Shown piece by piece: positions 18,094 to 29,600 of a stretch of 64,000 nucleotides of DNA. Position numbers and translations under genes: made by a program. This stretch comes from Polyangiaceae bacterium (lineage in GTDB: Bacteria > Myxococcota_A > Polyangia > Polyangiales > Polyangiaceae). The notes below the pieces were generated by a model, which had not been told where the DNA came from, did not search any database, and saw only the letters and a program-made list of their open reading frames with translations. The DNA lies in assembly GCA_020633205.1 (NCBI GenBank), contig JACKEB010000010.1, positions 186,001-250,000 on the forward strand, in the 5' to 3' direction. Position 1 is the stretch's first letter. Each line of letters begins with the position of its first letter.

Positions 18094-19362
18094 TCAAGCG
18101 GCGCTGTGCTCTGCGCGCTCGAGCCAGGCGCGGAAGGTGCTCCGCGGTACTCTCAGGGCACGCGCGGCTGCGCTGACGTTGCCGCCGTGTTGCTTGAGGA
18201 TCTGGACCGCGTCGACGGGCGAGGCAACCGGTTTGGCACGCTGGGAGGCTGAGCCGATCGCTTGGGCGACGTCGTCCGCCTCAATCATTCCTGCTTGTGC
18301 CATCAGCGCCGCCCGATAGAGCACACTGCCCAGTTGACGCACGTTCCCAGGCCAGTCGTAGCGCATCAAGCACGAGAGCGCGGCGTCGCTGAGGCAGAGT
18401 TCGCCGAACTCCCCGGAGTAGCGGGCGAGGAGCGATCGACTGAGCCCAGCGATATCCGACTTCCGCTGCCTGAGCGGCGGCAGCCGAACCACCAGGGTGG
18501 AGATCCGGTGCAGCAAATCCTCCCGGAACCGACCCTGGGTGGCTCGCTCGTTCAAGTCTGCCCAGGTCGCCGAGACCACCCGCACATCGACCTCGCGATA
18601 CTCCGTCGATCCGAGCGCCCGTACCCGGCCGTCCTCGACCACGCGCAGCAACTTCACTTGAAGCGCTGGCGTGAGGTCCGCAATCTCGTCCAGAAAGAGC
18701 GTTCCCCCGTGAGCCAATGCGAACGCGCCGCTGCGCTGGGTGATGGCCCCGGTGAAAGCCCCTCGCGTGTGCCCAAACAAATCAGCGTCGGCGAGACCCT
18801 CGCTCAGTGTGCCCATGTTGAGGGGAACCAGCATCCCGGCTCGCCCCGAGAGCTGATGCAGCGCGGTCGCGACCAGGTCCTTACCCGTGCCCGTCTCACC
18901 CACCACCAGCACCGGCGCCCTGAGCGGCGCCGCGCGATGTATCTCCCCTGCCACGCGGCGCATCGCCGATGACCTGCCAACGAGACCCGGCACTTCGACC
19001 TGGGGCTCCTCCGTCTCTCGAGGGTCAGCGCCACGCAGCACGACGAGGGTACGCCCGAGCTGGAAGTGACTTCCCGACGCGACGAGCTTCGCGGCTCGAA
19101 CCCGCGCGGAATCGAGATAGAGCCCATTCTTCGACTCGAGGTCGCACACCTCCAGGCCGTCCTCCGTCCAGCGCACTTCGGCGTGCCGCCCACTAACGGT
19201 GGGATCGGGAATCGACACCTCGCACGCCCCGGCGCTGCCCAATCGCAGGCGTTGGCCCTTCTCGATGCGCACCACGAAGGACTCGCTCGGCGCGGTCACT
19301 TCCATCAACCAAGCGCCGCTGGGGGCGCGGCACATCAGCTCCTGGGTCTCGTCCTGACTCAT
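18094..19362 (-). CDS. Sigma-54-dependent activator with N-terminal FHA domain
   Basis: ATG 19362 gives 422 residues. An FHA domain (about 28-109) has VSGRHAEV and SKNGLYLD but a Ser where the usual phosphate-binding Arg of the GR motif stands (LGSA). An AAA+ sigma-54 interaction domain (about 122-345) follows with Walker A GETGTGKD, the intact GAFTGA loop (201-206) and Walker B GTLFLDEI. A C-terminal Fis-type helix-turn-helix closes the protein (GGNVSAAARALRVPRSTF). Such activators bind upstream sites and open sigma-54 promoters; the FHA domain replaces a receiver domain and senses Thr-phosphorylated partners. This type is abundant in Myxococcus. No target promoter is obvious next to it. Confidence 0.93.
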   Translation of the reverse strand: MSQDETQELMCRAPSGAWLMEVTAPSESFVVRIEKGQRLRLGSAGACEVSIPDPTVSGRHAEVRWTEDGLEVCDLESKNGLYLDSARVRAAKLVASGSHFQLGRTLVVLRGADPRETEEPQVEVPGLVGRSSAMRRVAGEIHRAAPLRAPVLVVGETGTGKDLVATALHQLSGRAGMLVPLNMGTLSEGLADADLFGHTRGAFTGAITQRSGAFALAHGGTLFLDEIADLTPALQVKLLRVVEDGRVRALGSTEYREVDVRVVSATWADLNERATQGRFREDLLHRISTLVVRLPPLRQRKSDIAGLSRSLLARYSGEFGELCLSDAALSCLMRYDWPGNVRQLGSVLYRAALMAQAGMIEADDVAQAIGSASQRAKPVASPVDAVQILKQHGGNVSAAARALRVPRSTFRAWLERAEHSAA

Positions 19363-19628
19363 GCATGGACTGCTCGGACAAGGAGCCGTTCGGTTGCTTA
19401 CAGACCGCACATTGCGCCGGACCTTCTCTGATGACTCTCAGAGCAGCGTGTGGTGCTCCGCGCTGCGGTGCCGCCTCCCCCCGAAAAACCCCGTCCAGAG
19501 GCGATCCGGAGCCACAAACGCCGCCCTCGGGCGCCAATCAGCGCGCGCCTTTCCAGGCTCCGTCAGGGCACATTCGGGCAAAAAGCGGTTGTCGCCCCGT
19601 GTCGCTCACGTGCTAACTGTGCCGCCTC

Positions 19629-20429
19629 ATGACCGCCTTGGTACCCGCTCGCCAGTTCGTCCCCGCGCGTCCCCGTTTCGCGCTCGGCCTGCTGGCTTGC
19701 CTCGTTTGCTCGCTACCAGGCGCGGCGCTTGGGCAAGAGCCTGCAGCCCCAGCCAGCGACGTCGAAGAGCTCGACGGCTCGGCGAGCCTCGATCCGGGCT
19801 TGAACCGCGGCGGCGGTGAGGTCACCGAAGCACCCGCCGAAGACATCGAGGACGACGACGAACCCCCGCCACCAGACATTCCTCCTGCCGCTGATCAGCG
19901 CAGCGGGCACATCCTGGCCGGCGTGGGCGGCTTCTTGAGCTTGCCCTTCGGCAGCATCGAGTCTGGCGTCTACAGCAACGATCTCCTCAGCTCGGGTTGG
20001 GGGTTAGACGCGCAGCTTGCCTACGGGGTCCACCGGAACCTCGCCGTTGGTGTGTGGGGGCAGTGGAGCTCGTTCGGCGGCGACGACCCTGACTGCCCGG
20101 ACTGCAAGCTCTCAGGCTACGCCGTTGGCGCATCCGCCAGCTACTTCCTGGTGCAAGGTCTGCGCTTCGATCCCTACGCGACCGCGGGGCTCGGCTATCG
20201 CAGCTCGAAGCTCGAGCTCGGCGATTCTTCAGTCTCGTACAGCGGCGTCGTCGCGCACTTGATGCTTGGCGGCGACTGGATGTTGGCCAAGCCCTTTGGC
20301 CTCGGACCATTCCTCGGCTTCGACATCACGCGCAACTTCAGCCGCTCCGACGGCGAGACCCCCGGTGGCGCCCTCGAGTGGCAGGCCATCTTCGGCTTCC
20401 GCGCGCGGCTCGACTTCCCCGGCCACTGA
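19629..20429 (+). CDS. Outer-membrane beta-barrel protein
   Basis: The 266-residue protein has a signal peptide ending near ALGQE (residue 36). An acidic, Pro-rich stretch follows (about 40-85, EDIEDDDEPPPPD). The rest is a small barrel of alternating strands, among them HILAGVGGFLSL, NLAVGVWGQWSSF and GLGYRSSKLELG, and the last strand is FGFRARLDFPGH. A CPDCK motif suggests a redox or metal site in a loop. It resembles generic myxobacterial OMP-beta-barrel families. In M. xanthus a small barrel (GltH) is encoded near gltI; here this gene is convergent with the gltI-like gene, so GltH is a possibility only. A 62-residue GC-rich leader separates it from the sigma-54 gene. Confidence 0.75.
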   Translation: MTALVPARQFVPARPRFALGLLACLVCSLPGAALGQEPAAPASDVEELDGSASLDPGLNRGGGEVTEAPAEDIEDDDEPPPPDIPPAADQRSGHILAGVGGFLSLPFGSIESGVYSNDLLSSGWGLDAQLAYGVHRNLAVGVWGQWSSFGGDDPDCPDCKLSGYAVGASASYFLVQGLRFDPYATAGLGYRSSKLELGDSSVSYSGVVAHLMLGGDWMLAKPFGLGPFLGFDITRNFSRSDGETPGGALEWQAIFGFRARLDFPGH

Positions 20430-20555
20430 ATCCTCGCGGTAACGTTCCGCGTGAGCGCTGGTGTCGGCCACGTGCTTGCACGCGCACGCTTGCGCCCAGA
20501 TGCTCGGGCTCTGGGTGAGTGCAAGGCGCGTGGCTCGTCTCCAGACGCCAGCCAC

Positions 20556-20591
20556 AAAAAGCCGAGGGCCGCGAGCTCCCGCTCGCGGCCC
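20556..20591 (-). terminator. Terminator of the giant TPR gene
   Basis: GGGCCGCGAG (from 20591) pairs with CTCGCGGCCC (to 20566) around CGGGAG, and on the minus strand is followed by TCGGCTTTTTGTG. It begins 34 bp after the gltI-like stop. Confidence 0.85.
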
Positions 20592-20624
20592 AGTGCCTTC
20601 ACTTCGACTCTACACCGCCGCGAC

Positions 20625-23600
20625 TCACCCGATCGCGATCCCCAGCGCGCTGCGCAGCTGGGCGTATTCCGCGCTCACACTGAAGAGCAGGAGCTCCTTG
20701 ATCTTCTCCTCCGGGGAGAGATCCCCGGGTAGCGACGGCTCCATAGTGACGATCTTGCGGGCGATGCTCAGATCGCCGCAGACCAGGAGACCCGCGCGAA
20801 GCTGAGTCAACTCGGCCGCCTGCACCCAGCGCTTGATGTTCGCCTTGGCGCCCTCCTCGATGAAGCGCTTCACGACAGCGCGCAGGTGCTCCATCTGGAC
20901 CGGATCCATGTACTTCGCCAGCTCCTGAGCCGTGTTGCGGATCTGAGTGGCGCCGTCCGGAGGCATCGGCGTGTTGGGTGCCGCGATCATCACACCCGCG
21001 AAGAGCATGATGGTGAGCTCGGCCTGCGTCGGGAAGAGATTCCGCATGTAAATCTCAGGCCGATACGAAGCCAGATGCTTGCCGCAGATGAACGTCAGCT
21101 CCTGAGGCTGGAACCCGGAGAGCACCGCCTTGCCCGCGACAGATGACGGAGGCAGATGCGGTACCGCGCGGATTGCGTCGTTCATGTCGCTGCGGACGTA
21201 GAGCTCCGGAGTGGAGAGCCCCAGCACCTGACCAGCCCAACCAAAGGTCTTGGCGAAGGTCACCGTCGAGGTCGCCGGATCCTGCTTGAAGCGAGGATCA
21301 ATGGGCGACTGCTGACGGGCCATCATCGCGACCTTGGCCTTCAACGCGGCAGGCACGATCATCTCGAAGATCTTCGAGATGTAGAGGTTCAAGTCGGGGT
21401 GGAAGAGCTGGCGCGTCCAGAGGTCATTGGACAGCCGTCCCTTCACCTGCAGCATCCCCTGAGGACGGTAGTCCTCGTAGAACTGCATCTCTTCCTGATC
21501 CGCCTTGCCCATGAATGAGATCGCGGCGGCGAGGGTCCACGCCTCGTCGTAGCTGTGCTTGTGCAGGTACAGCCGGTAGAGAGCGCGGTAAGGATCGATG
21601 TCGAGCGGGTTGTGATCCAGGATCTTCCGCTGCTCTTCTATCGCCTCGTCGAAGCGCTCCGTGCTCTCGTAGAGCTCGCTCAGGATCTGGCGATCCAGGA
21701 GCGACTCAGGCTTCGTCGTTGACGCCATCTTGAAGGCGTCGACGGCGGACTCCATCTCCTGCAAGCGGTCGCGGTAGATGAGACCGAGCTGGTGCCACAA
21801 GGTGTACTCGAGATCCGCCTTATTCTTGTTGGTGATGCGGTGGATCATCTTGCGGTACTGGCGCTCGAGCTGCTTCCAGTTCTTCTCGCGGGTCAGGATC
21901 TTGTTGATGCGCTCGAAGGCCTTGAGGAAGTCAGGGTTGAGATCCAGTGCCTCGTTGAAGAGCTCAACGGCGCGATCCGGATCCTCGAGTTTGTCGCGGT
22001 AGAGCTGCGCCATGGTGTTGAAGCAGCGCGACTTGACCAGCGGGTTGTCGCTGATATCCGCGATGGCCTGGAGCGTATCGACCATCTTCGACCAGTCTTC
22101 GGCCTTCTGATACAGCTCGAGGATCTTGTGCAGGAGCGACGGATCTTGGGGCTTGAGCTCCAAGGCCTCTTCCAGGGCCTCGATGGCCTTGGGCGCGTTG
22201 TTCTCCTTGCCTGCCCAGACATCGGCGATGTCGTTGAGCATCACGAAGCGCTCTTCGCCGTCGAAGATGCCATCGAGGATCTGCCGCTTGTAGGCGGCGA
22301 CTTGCTTGAAGTCGTTCGCTTGAGCGTAGACGTCGACCAGCGCTTCGAGCGTTGGGCGATGCTCCGAGTTTAGCGCGAGCGCCTTCTCGAAGTTGTTGAT
22401 CGCTTGCTTTACCTGGCCCTGCTCACGCTTGATGCAACCCAAGCGGTAGTAGACGTCGGTGCGCTGATCAACTTCGTCCTCGCTGAGGGAAGTCAGCACC
22501 TTCTGGTAGTTCGTGAGCGCGCTGGGCCAGTCTTGCAGGCGGAACGACACGTCAGCGATGCCGCGAATCGTCTCCTGATCCGTCAGGTCGAGCTGGTGCG
22601 CGGCGTGGTACGCCTTGAGCGCCTTCTCGTCCTTGCCGACCGCTGACAGCACCTTGCCGAGCAAGTTGTTCAGCATGTGCTGCTCGTGACGCTCACGGTT
22701 GCGCCCCTTGCGCACCAAGAGCTCAGCCAGTGGCTCAGCCTCGGTGAAGCGATCGGTGCGCATGTACTCTTCGACCAACGGCAGCGCCGCCTCTTCGCAG
22801 TCGTCATCGCACTGCATCGCGAGCTGGTAGGCTTCGATGGCAGCGTCGTGCTCTCCGAGCATTTCGTCGCGCAACTTGCCGAGCTCCACGAGCAGCTTGG
22901 CGCGCTGACGAGGCATCTCGGTGTTGAGCTGCTCCTGGTCAAGGTAGCGAGCGGCACGATCCCAGTCCGCCTCGTCCATCGCGATGGTGCGCAGGGCAGC
23001 CAGCGACGGCAAGTGAGCCGGGTTGAGATCGAGAGCCATCTCGAAACGCTCTTGCGCCGTGATGCGATCCCCCAGCTGCTGCTCGAGTGCCGTACCGATG
23101 CGGTAGTACATCTCGACGCGCTGGGTGCCGTCCGTCGTCAGGTCGGCGACGCGGGTCATGTTCTCGATGGCCCGCGCCGGGTCCTCTTGCTTCTCGTACA
23201 GCCGGCTCAGAGCCTCGAGCGCCGGGATGTTGGTGTCATCCAGGTCAACGATGTTCTGGTAGGCATCGATGGCGCGATCCGTGTCACCGACTTCCTCGGC
23301 GTAGACCTGAGCGATCTGGCCGTAGAGCTCGATCTTGTCGTCGGTGGACGCCGCCTCACTGATGTGGCGCTCGTAGGTGTTGATGAGATCCAGCCACTGC
23401 TTGAGGCGCCGGTAGCAACGCTCGAGTGCGACGTAGGCGCGTGCATCCGCCGGGTCGATCTCGAGGGCCTGCTCCAAGCGCTGAGCCGCGACGTCGGCCT
23501 TGAGGAACTGCTCCTCTTGAATCAACGCCAGCTTGAGCAGCACGCTGACGCGCTCGCGCTCGGTCTCCACCACGTCCAGCTGACGCTCCAGAACGTCGAC

Positions 23601-26600
23601 TAGCTCGTTCCAGTTCTGCGTCGCTTCGTAGATGCGCTCGAGTCCGCGCATGGCGAGCAAGTTGCCCCCATCGAGCTCCATTACCTCGCGGTACTGACGG
23701 CCTGCCTTGTTCAGGTCGCTCAGCGAAGACTCGTAGAGACCACCCATGCGCAGCTTGTGCTGTGCGATGCGGTCGGAGTCCTCCAGGGCTTGCACCTTGC
23801 GAGTCAGGATCTCCACCAGGTCCTGGTGATTGCCGCGCTCGTCGTAGATGCGCTCGAGTGCCTCGAGGGCAGGCATGCAGAGCGGATCGACTTCGAGTGC
23901 CCGCTTGTAGAAGGAGATGCCCTTGTCGGTCTCTCCCATGTGGCGCTCGAGCAACTCACCCAAGTCGCACAGGATGGCCTTACGGTCATCGCTGCTCACC
24001 GCGACATCCAGCGCGCGGGTCAGCATCTCACCCATCTTTTGCCACTGGGCACCAATGCGGTGGATGTTGGCCATCTGCCGCAAGACCTGAACGTTGTTCG
24101 GGTCGAGCTGCATGATCTGCGCGTAATAGGGCTTCGCGTAATCGAAGTGGCCGAGGTCTTCGCCGTACCACTTGCCGAGGCGCAGGCAGAGCAAGATCTT
24201 CTGCTGCGGGTCCTCGGTCTCTTGCAACCACTGGTTCGCGTTCTGGATCAGCTCGGGCCAGCGGTTGGTCTGCTGGGCCATGCGCTCGAGGTAACGCACC
24301 GTCTCGTCGTCGCCGTAGTTCTCTCCAAACGCCTCGAGCAAGCCGACGAAGGCCTGGTCGGGGTCGTGAAGCTGAACCTCGCAAACGTTGGCGATGCGAC
24401 GCAGTAGCTCGCCGCGCTCGTCGACGTCTTCGCGAGTCTCTAGGCGGTTCAGGTAGAGCTCGATCAGAGGCTCCCAGCGGCCCGCTGCCGTGTGGAGACG
24501 CTCGAGCGCCTCGAAGGCCTCGGTGTGCGCGGGATCGATGCCGAGGATCTTCTCGAAGGCAGCCGTCGCTTGGTCGTAGTCGTTGACTTCCTTCTTCCAG
24601 ATCTGGGTGACCTCGAGCAGCTCGCGGATCTTCTCCTCGGGCTCCTGCAACGCTTCGGCGCGCTGCATCTTGACGTCGACCACCTCTGGCCACTTCTCGT
24701 CCAGGCGGTGGATCTTCTCGAGTTCCGCCATCGCCTCGAAGTCGAAGGGATCGACCTCGAGCAGCTGACGCCAAGCGTCCGCAGCGTCGTACGGTTGCTC
24801 GAGCTTCACGCCGTAGGTCTGGCCGAGCTCGCGGTAGACCTCCTTGAGCTCTGCCGCCTCGAGGAGCGCCGCCGCGCGATCGATCATCGCGTGCAGGGAA
24901 CTCACGAGTTCTTGAGCGTCTTCCCGAGTGCGCCAGATCTGAGCCACCGCCCGCAGAGCAGGCAGGTTCGCGTAGTCGATATCGAGCACGCGCTGCCAGG
25001 TCTCCAGCGCTTCGTCGTCGCGGCCGAGCTGCTCGATGAACAGCCGGGCGCGATTCGTGAGCACATTGACGCGCTCTTCGTCGTCGTCGGCGATATCGAA
25101 CTGGCGCTCGAGCACATCCGTGAGCTCCGCCCACTGTCCGAGGTGCTGGTAGAGGCCCGCGAGTGCGCCAAGCGCCTCGGGATCTTCACCGCGCAGATCG
25201 AGCACGCGCTTCCAACCCTCAACGGCGTCGTCGATTCGGCCCAGGCGGTTTGCCGCCAGATGCGCCATCTTGGCGCGGATTTCGGCCTCGGCGACGTCGC
25301 CCACCGCGGTCTCCATCTCGCGCTCGTAGACCTTGTTCAGGGCTTCCCAGTCTTCGGTCTGCTCGTAGATGCGACCCAGGGCGGCGATCGCTTCCTCGTT
25401 ACTGGGCTCGAGCTCGTCGAAGATCTTCCGGTAGGCTCGGATCGCGTCCGGGATGCGCTGGAGCGCCTCCTCGTAGACCTGACCCAGGCGACCCCAGAGC
25501 TCGACCTTCTCGTGCTCTTCAGCACCGACAGCGCGCTGCTCCAGAACGCCTGCAAGCTCCGCGTACTGCTCGAGCGACGAGTAGATGCGGTCGAGGTTGG
25601 CGAGCGAGTCTTGGTCACCCGGAGCGACCGACAGCACGTAGCGGTAGGTCTCTTCGGCCTTCGTGACGTCTGCGAGCTCCTCCTCGAAGACGCGCGCCAA
25701 CCGCTTACCAACGGCTGCCTGCGTTTCCACAGGGAGCCCTTCGATGCCAAGCACGTCGGCATAGGCGTTCGCTAGCTGCTCCCAGCCACCGTCGATCATC
25801 GCCGCGAGGCGCTCGATCTCTTCGCCAGTGCGCTCGTCCAGCGGACGCTCCTTGATCGCACGCACGTAGACATTGAACGCCTGATAGGGATCCATCAGTC
25901 GCTCTTCCGCATCTTCCGCGATGCGGTAGTACATGTTCATGCGCTCATCGGCGTCTTGGGTGTGCGCCAGCTGCGCCTCGTGAACCCGGATCAACTTCTC
26001 CCACTCGGCCGTGGACTGGTAGAGCGGTTCGAGGATCTCGGCGACCTCGAGCTGCTTGGTACCCATCGCGAACAACGACTCAAGCGCTTCGAGTGTCTCC
26101 ACGTGTTCCGGAGCCGCACCGATCACCTCGCGATAGGCGTCGATGGCGCGATCCAGATCGTTCAGACGAAGCTGGTACACCTGGCCCAAGCGATACTTGA
26201 ACTCGAGGATTTCGTCCGGCGTCTGGCCAATCTCAGCTTCCCGCGTCAGCACGTCGGCCAAGTCAGCCCAGCGCTCCGCCTGGGAGAACAGCCGATCTAG
26301 GGAGCGCACCGCGCTCTGATTCTCGGGGTCCGCCTCCAGTACCTTGCGGTAACGGGAGATCGCGTTCTCCAGGTCCTCGAGCTGAACTTCATAGACCTGA
26401 GCGACGCGCAGTCCGAGCTCGACCAGGCGCTCTGGCTCATCGGTCAGCGTCGCGAGTTGACGATCGTAGAGTTCGGCAACTGCTGGCCAGCGCTCAATCG
26501 TCATCGCCAAGCGCTCGAGGGAACCGAGCGACTCTTCGTTCTGATTGTCAGCCGCAACGGCGCGGGCGTAGGTCTCGAACGCGTCGGCGTGTTGCCCGAG

Positions 26601-29600
26601 GTTCTCCTCGTACAAGCGCGCGATGCGGTGGAGTAGATCGACCTTGCTGAAGGGGTCCTCAGCAAAGCGCACCTGAACCTCGAGCACGCTGATCAGGCGA
26701 GCCCACTCACCCATCGCGTCGTACACGGGCTCAAGGACGCTGGACGCCAGGAGCGCCTCTTTGTCCCCGTTCTTGATGCCTTCCAAGGCGGCCAGGGTCG
26801 GCTCGTGATCCGGCTGAATGCCCAGGATGTCGCGGTAGAGTTCTACCGCCCGCGCCACGTCATCCAGGTGCTTTTCGTAAAGCTCGGCGATCCGGTACTG
26901 GTAGCTGATGGCTTCCGCTGGATCCGCCGTGAGTTCGCTCTCGTGGGTGAGCACGCTGAGCAACTCGGACCAGTTCTGCGTGCTCTGGTAGAGCACGTCC
27001 AAGCGACCGAGGGCGGTGAGATCGTCGGGGTCCAGTTCCAGCACCCGCTGATAGGTGTCGATCGCCCGCGTCACGTCTGAGAGCTCACGCTCGTAGACAG
27101 CACCAACCTGATAGTAGATGAGCTTGCGCTCCTCTGTATCCATGACCAGGTCGGCCTTCTTGCTGTAGACGCCGAGGAGTTCTTCCCAACGCGACAGCCC
27201 GAGGAACAGGTTGATCAGCGCATCGACGCTGCGCAGGTCTTCGGGGTCGATCTCGAGGATCTTTTGGTAAACGCCGATCGCGTTCTCTTTGCGGTCGAGC
27301 ACTTCCTCTTCGAGGGTCGCCGACTGATAGAGCGCCTCCTTCTGCGCGTCCAGATCCTCGAGGATCTGCGCTTTGCGCTGAAGAATGAGCGACATATCAG
27401 AGTAGCGCTCGGTGCTGTGGAACAGCGTCTGGAGCGACTCCGCGGCCGCCAAGTTCATGGGATCGATGCTGAGTACCTTGCGGAATAGCTCGATACCGCG
27501 GTCGACGTCGCCGACGTCGTTCACGAACACGCGTGCAGCAAACGTGTACAGTTGGCTGCCAAGCTCCGGATCCTCTTGATTGGAGCCGAGTTCTTCGAAC
27601 ACTCGAGCCAGATCCGTGAAGCGCCCCGTGGTGCGCGCTAGGCGGTCGAGGCCTTCTTGGGTGAACTCGTGAGCGGGGTCCGCGGCGAGAGCACGCGCCA
27701 AGGTGTCAAAGGCCGCGTTGGAGTCCCCCGCGGCGTCCTCATACAGCTCGGCGATTTGATGCAGCAGCTCCACCCGACGGTTCACGTCGTCTGCGCGCCG
27801 CACCTGAACTTCGTGAACACCGATCAGCTTTTGGAAGTCGCCTTGCTGACGGTAGAGCGGTTCGAGGATCTCCGCGATCATCAGCTCGTGCGCCTGGTCA
27901 CGCCCAAGCCGCTCGAGAGAGCTCAGCGCAGCCTGGTTCGACGGGTCACGCTCGAGCACCTCACGGTAGCCCTCGATAGCTGACTCGACGAGTCCCATCT
28001 GCTGCTCACGCAGTGCGGACAGCCGCAGCATGAGCGCGAGCTGCTCCTCCTCCGTTTCCGCGAGGCCAAGCTGAGTCTCGAGGTTCTCTGCGAGCTCGGG
28101 CCACATGCTCTGGCGGCTGAACAAGCCATCCAGAGCCCGCAGCGCTACATGGCTAGCGGGATCGAGCGCGAGCACCTCACGGTAGGCCCCGATCGCGTCT
28201 GCGGGCTGGCCGAGTCGCTCTTCATACACCTGAGCCATTTGCGCATACAGCGCCTCGCGCTCGCCGCCGTCCTGAGTCAGCTCGATGCGGCGACGGTAGA
28301 CGCCGATCAGCTCACTCCACTTCTCGTGGCCGCGGTACAGGGCGTCCATTGCTTGGAGCGCCTCGGCGTCGCCGGGATCCAGCGCGAGCACGCGCTCGTA
28401 TCCCTTGGCAGCCTCATCCACCTTGCCAAGCTGTTCCTCGATCGATGCGAGGCGCATCCAGTAGCTTCGAGCCAGATCCGAATCGGAGAGGCCGTCTGCC
28501 ACTTCCGAGTAGATGGTCAGCAGCTGCTCCCAGGCATTCGCCTGCTGAGCCAAGCTCTCGAACTCGTAGCGCGCGTCTCCGTGCGCCGGGTCCGCCTTCA
28601 CTGCTCGAGCTTGAGCGTCGAACGCCTTTTCGAGGTCGCCGAGCTGGTTCGCCGAAGTCTGAGCGATCCGTCGCAGTAGCTCGACCTGCCGATCGACGTC
28701 GGACGCCGCGAGCACGAGGATCTCAAGCGCATGAATGAGCTTGGTCCAGTCTCCGCGGGCTTCGTAGATCGCCTCGAGAATCGACGCGGCCTCACCTCGC
28801 AGGGTCTCGTGCTCGAGCAAGCCTTCGAGAGCGGCACGTGCGCCTTCATGATCCTGATTCAGGAACAGAATCTCTCGATAGTTCTCGAGCGCGGCCGCCG
28901 GATCCTCCAGCTGCTCGAGCTGGGTCTTTGCCAGGCGGAATTTGAGGTCGATAAGTTCGACCTCACCCACATCGAGTTCGATGCGGCGCGACAGGATCTC
29001 TGCGTAGGGACCCCAGTTCTCAGTTTGGCTGAAGAGGCGATCCAACGCTTCGAGAGCGGTGGTATCGACGGGATCATCCTCGAGCACTGCCTGGTAGGTC
29101 TCAATCGCAGAGTCCAGGGCGCTCAAGCGTTCCTCGTGAAGCCGAGCGATCCCGTACAGGATCTGCTTTCGCTCTTCGGGCTCGACGGCAAGATCACGCT
29201 TCTTGTTGTAGACCTCGAGCAGGTCGGACCAGCGCTCCGTTTGAGCGTAGAGGCCCTCGAGCGCGCTCAGAGCCTGAGCGTTCTCCGGCTCCAGCTCGTA
29301 AACGGCGCGGTACTCGACCAGGGCTTCATCGATGCGTTGGACCTCATCCACGAGCACGCGGCCGAGGCGTAGGCGCAGGTTGATCGCGCCCATCGCGTCG
29401 CCACTTTCGCTGAGGCTCTCGATTGCCGTGCGGTAACTGGTGATCAGCCCGTCCCAGCTACCAATGGCCTGCGCCGCGCGTTCAACATCGGCTTGGCACT
29501 GTTCGTCGGAAGGCTCGAGCTCGAAGGCTGCCAAGTAGCGCTCGAAAGCCTTGGCCTTGTCGTTGATCCGACCCTCGTACAGAGCCGCGACCTGGCGGAG

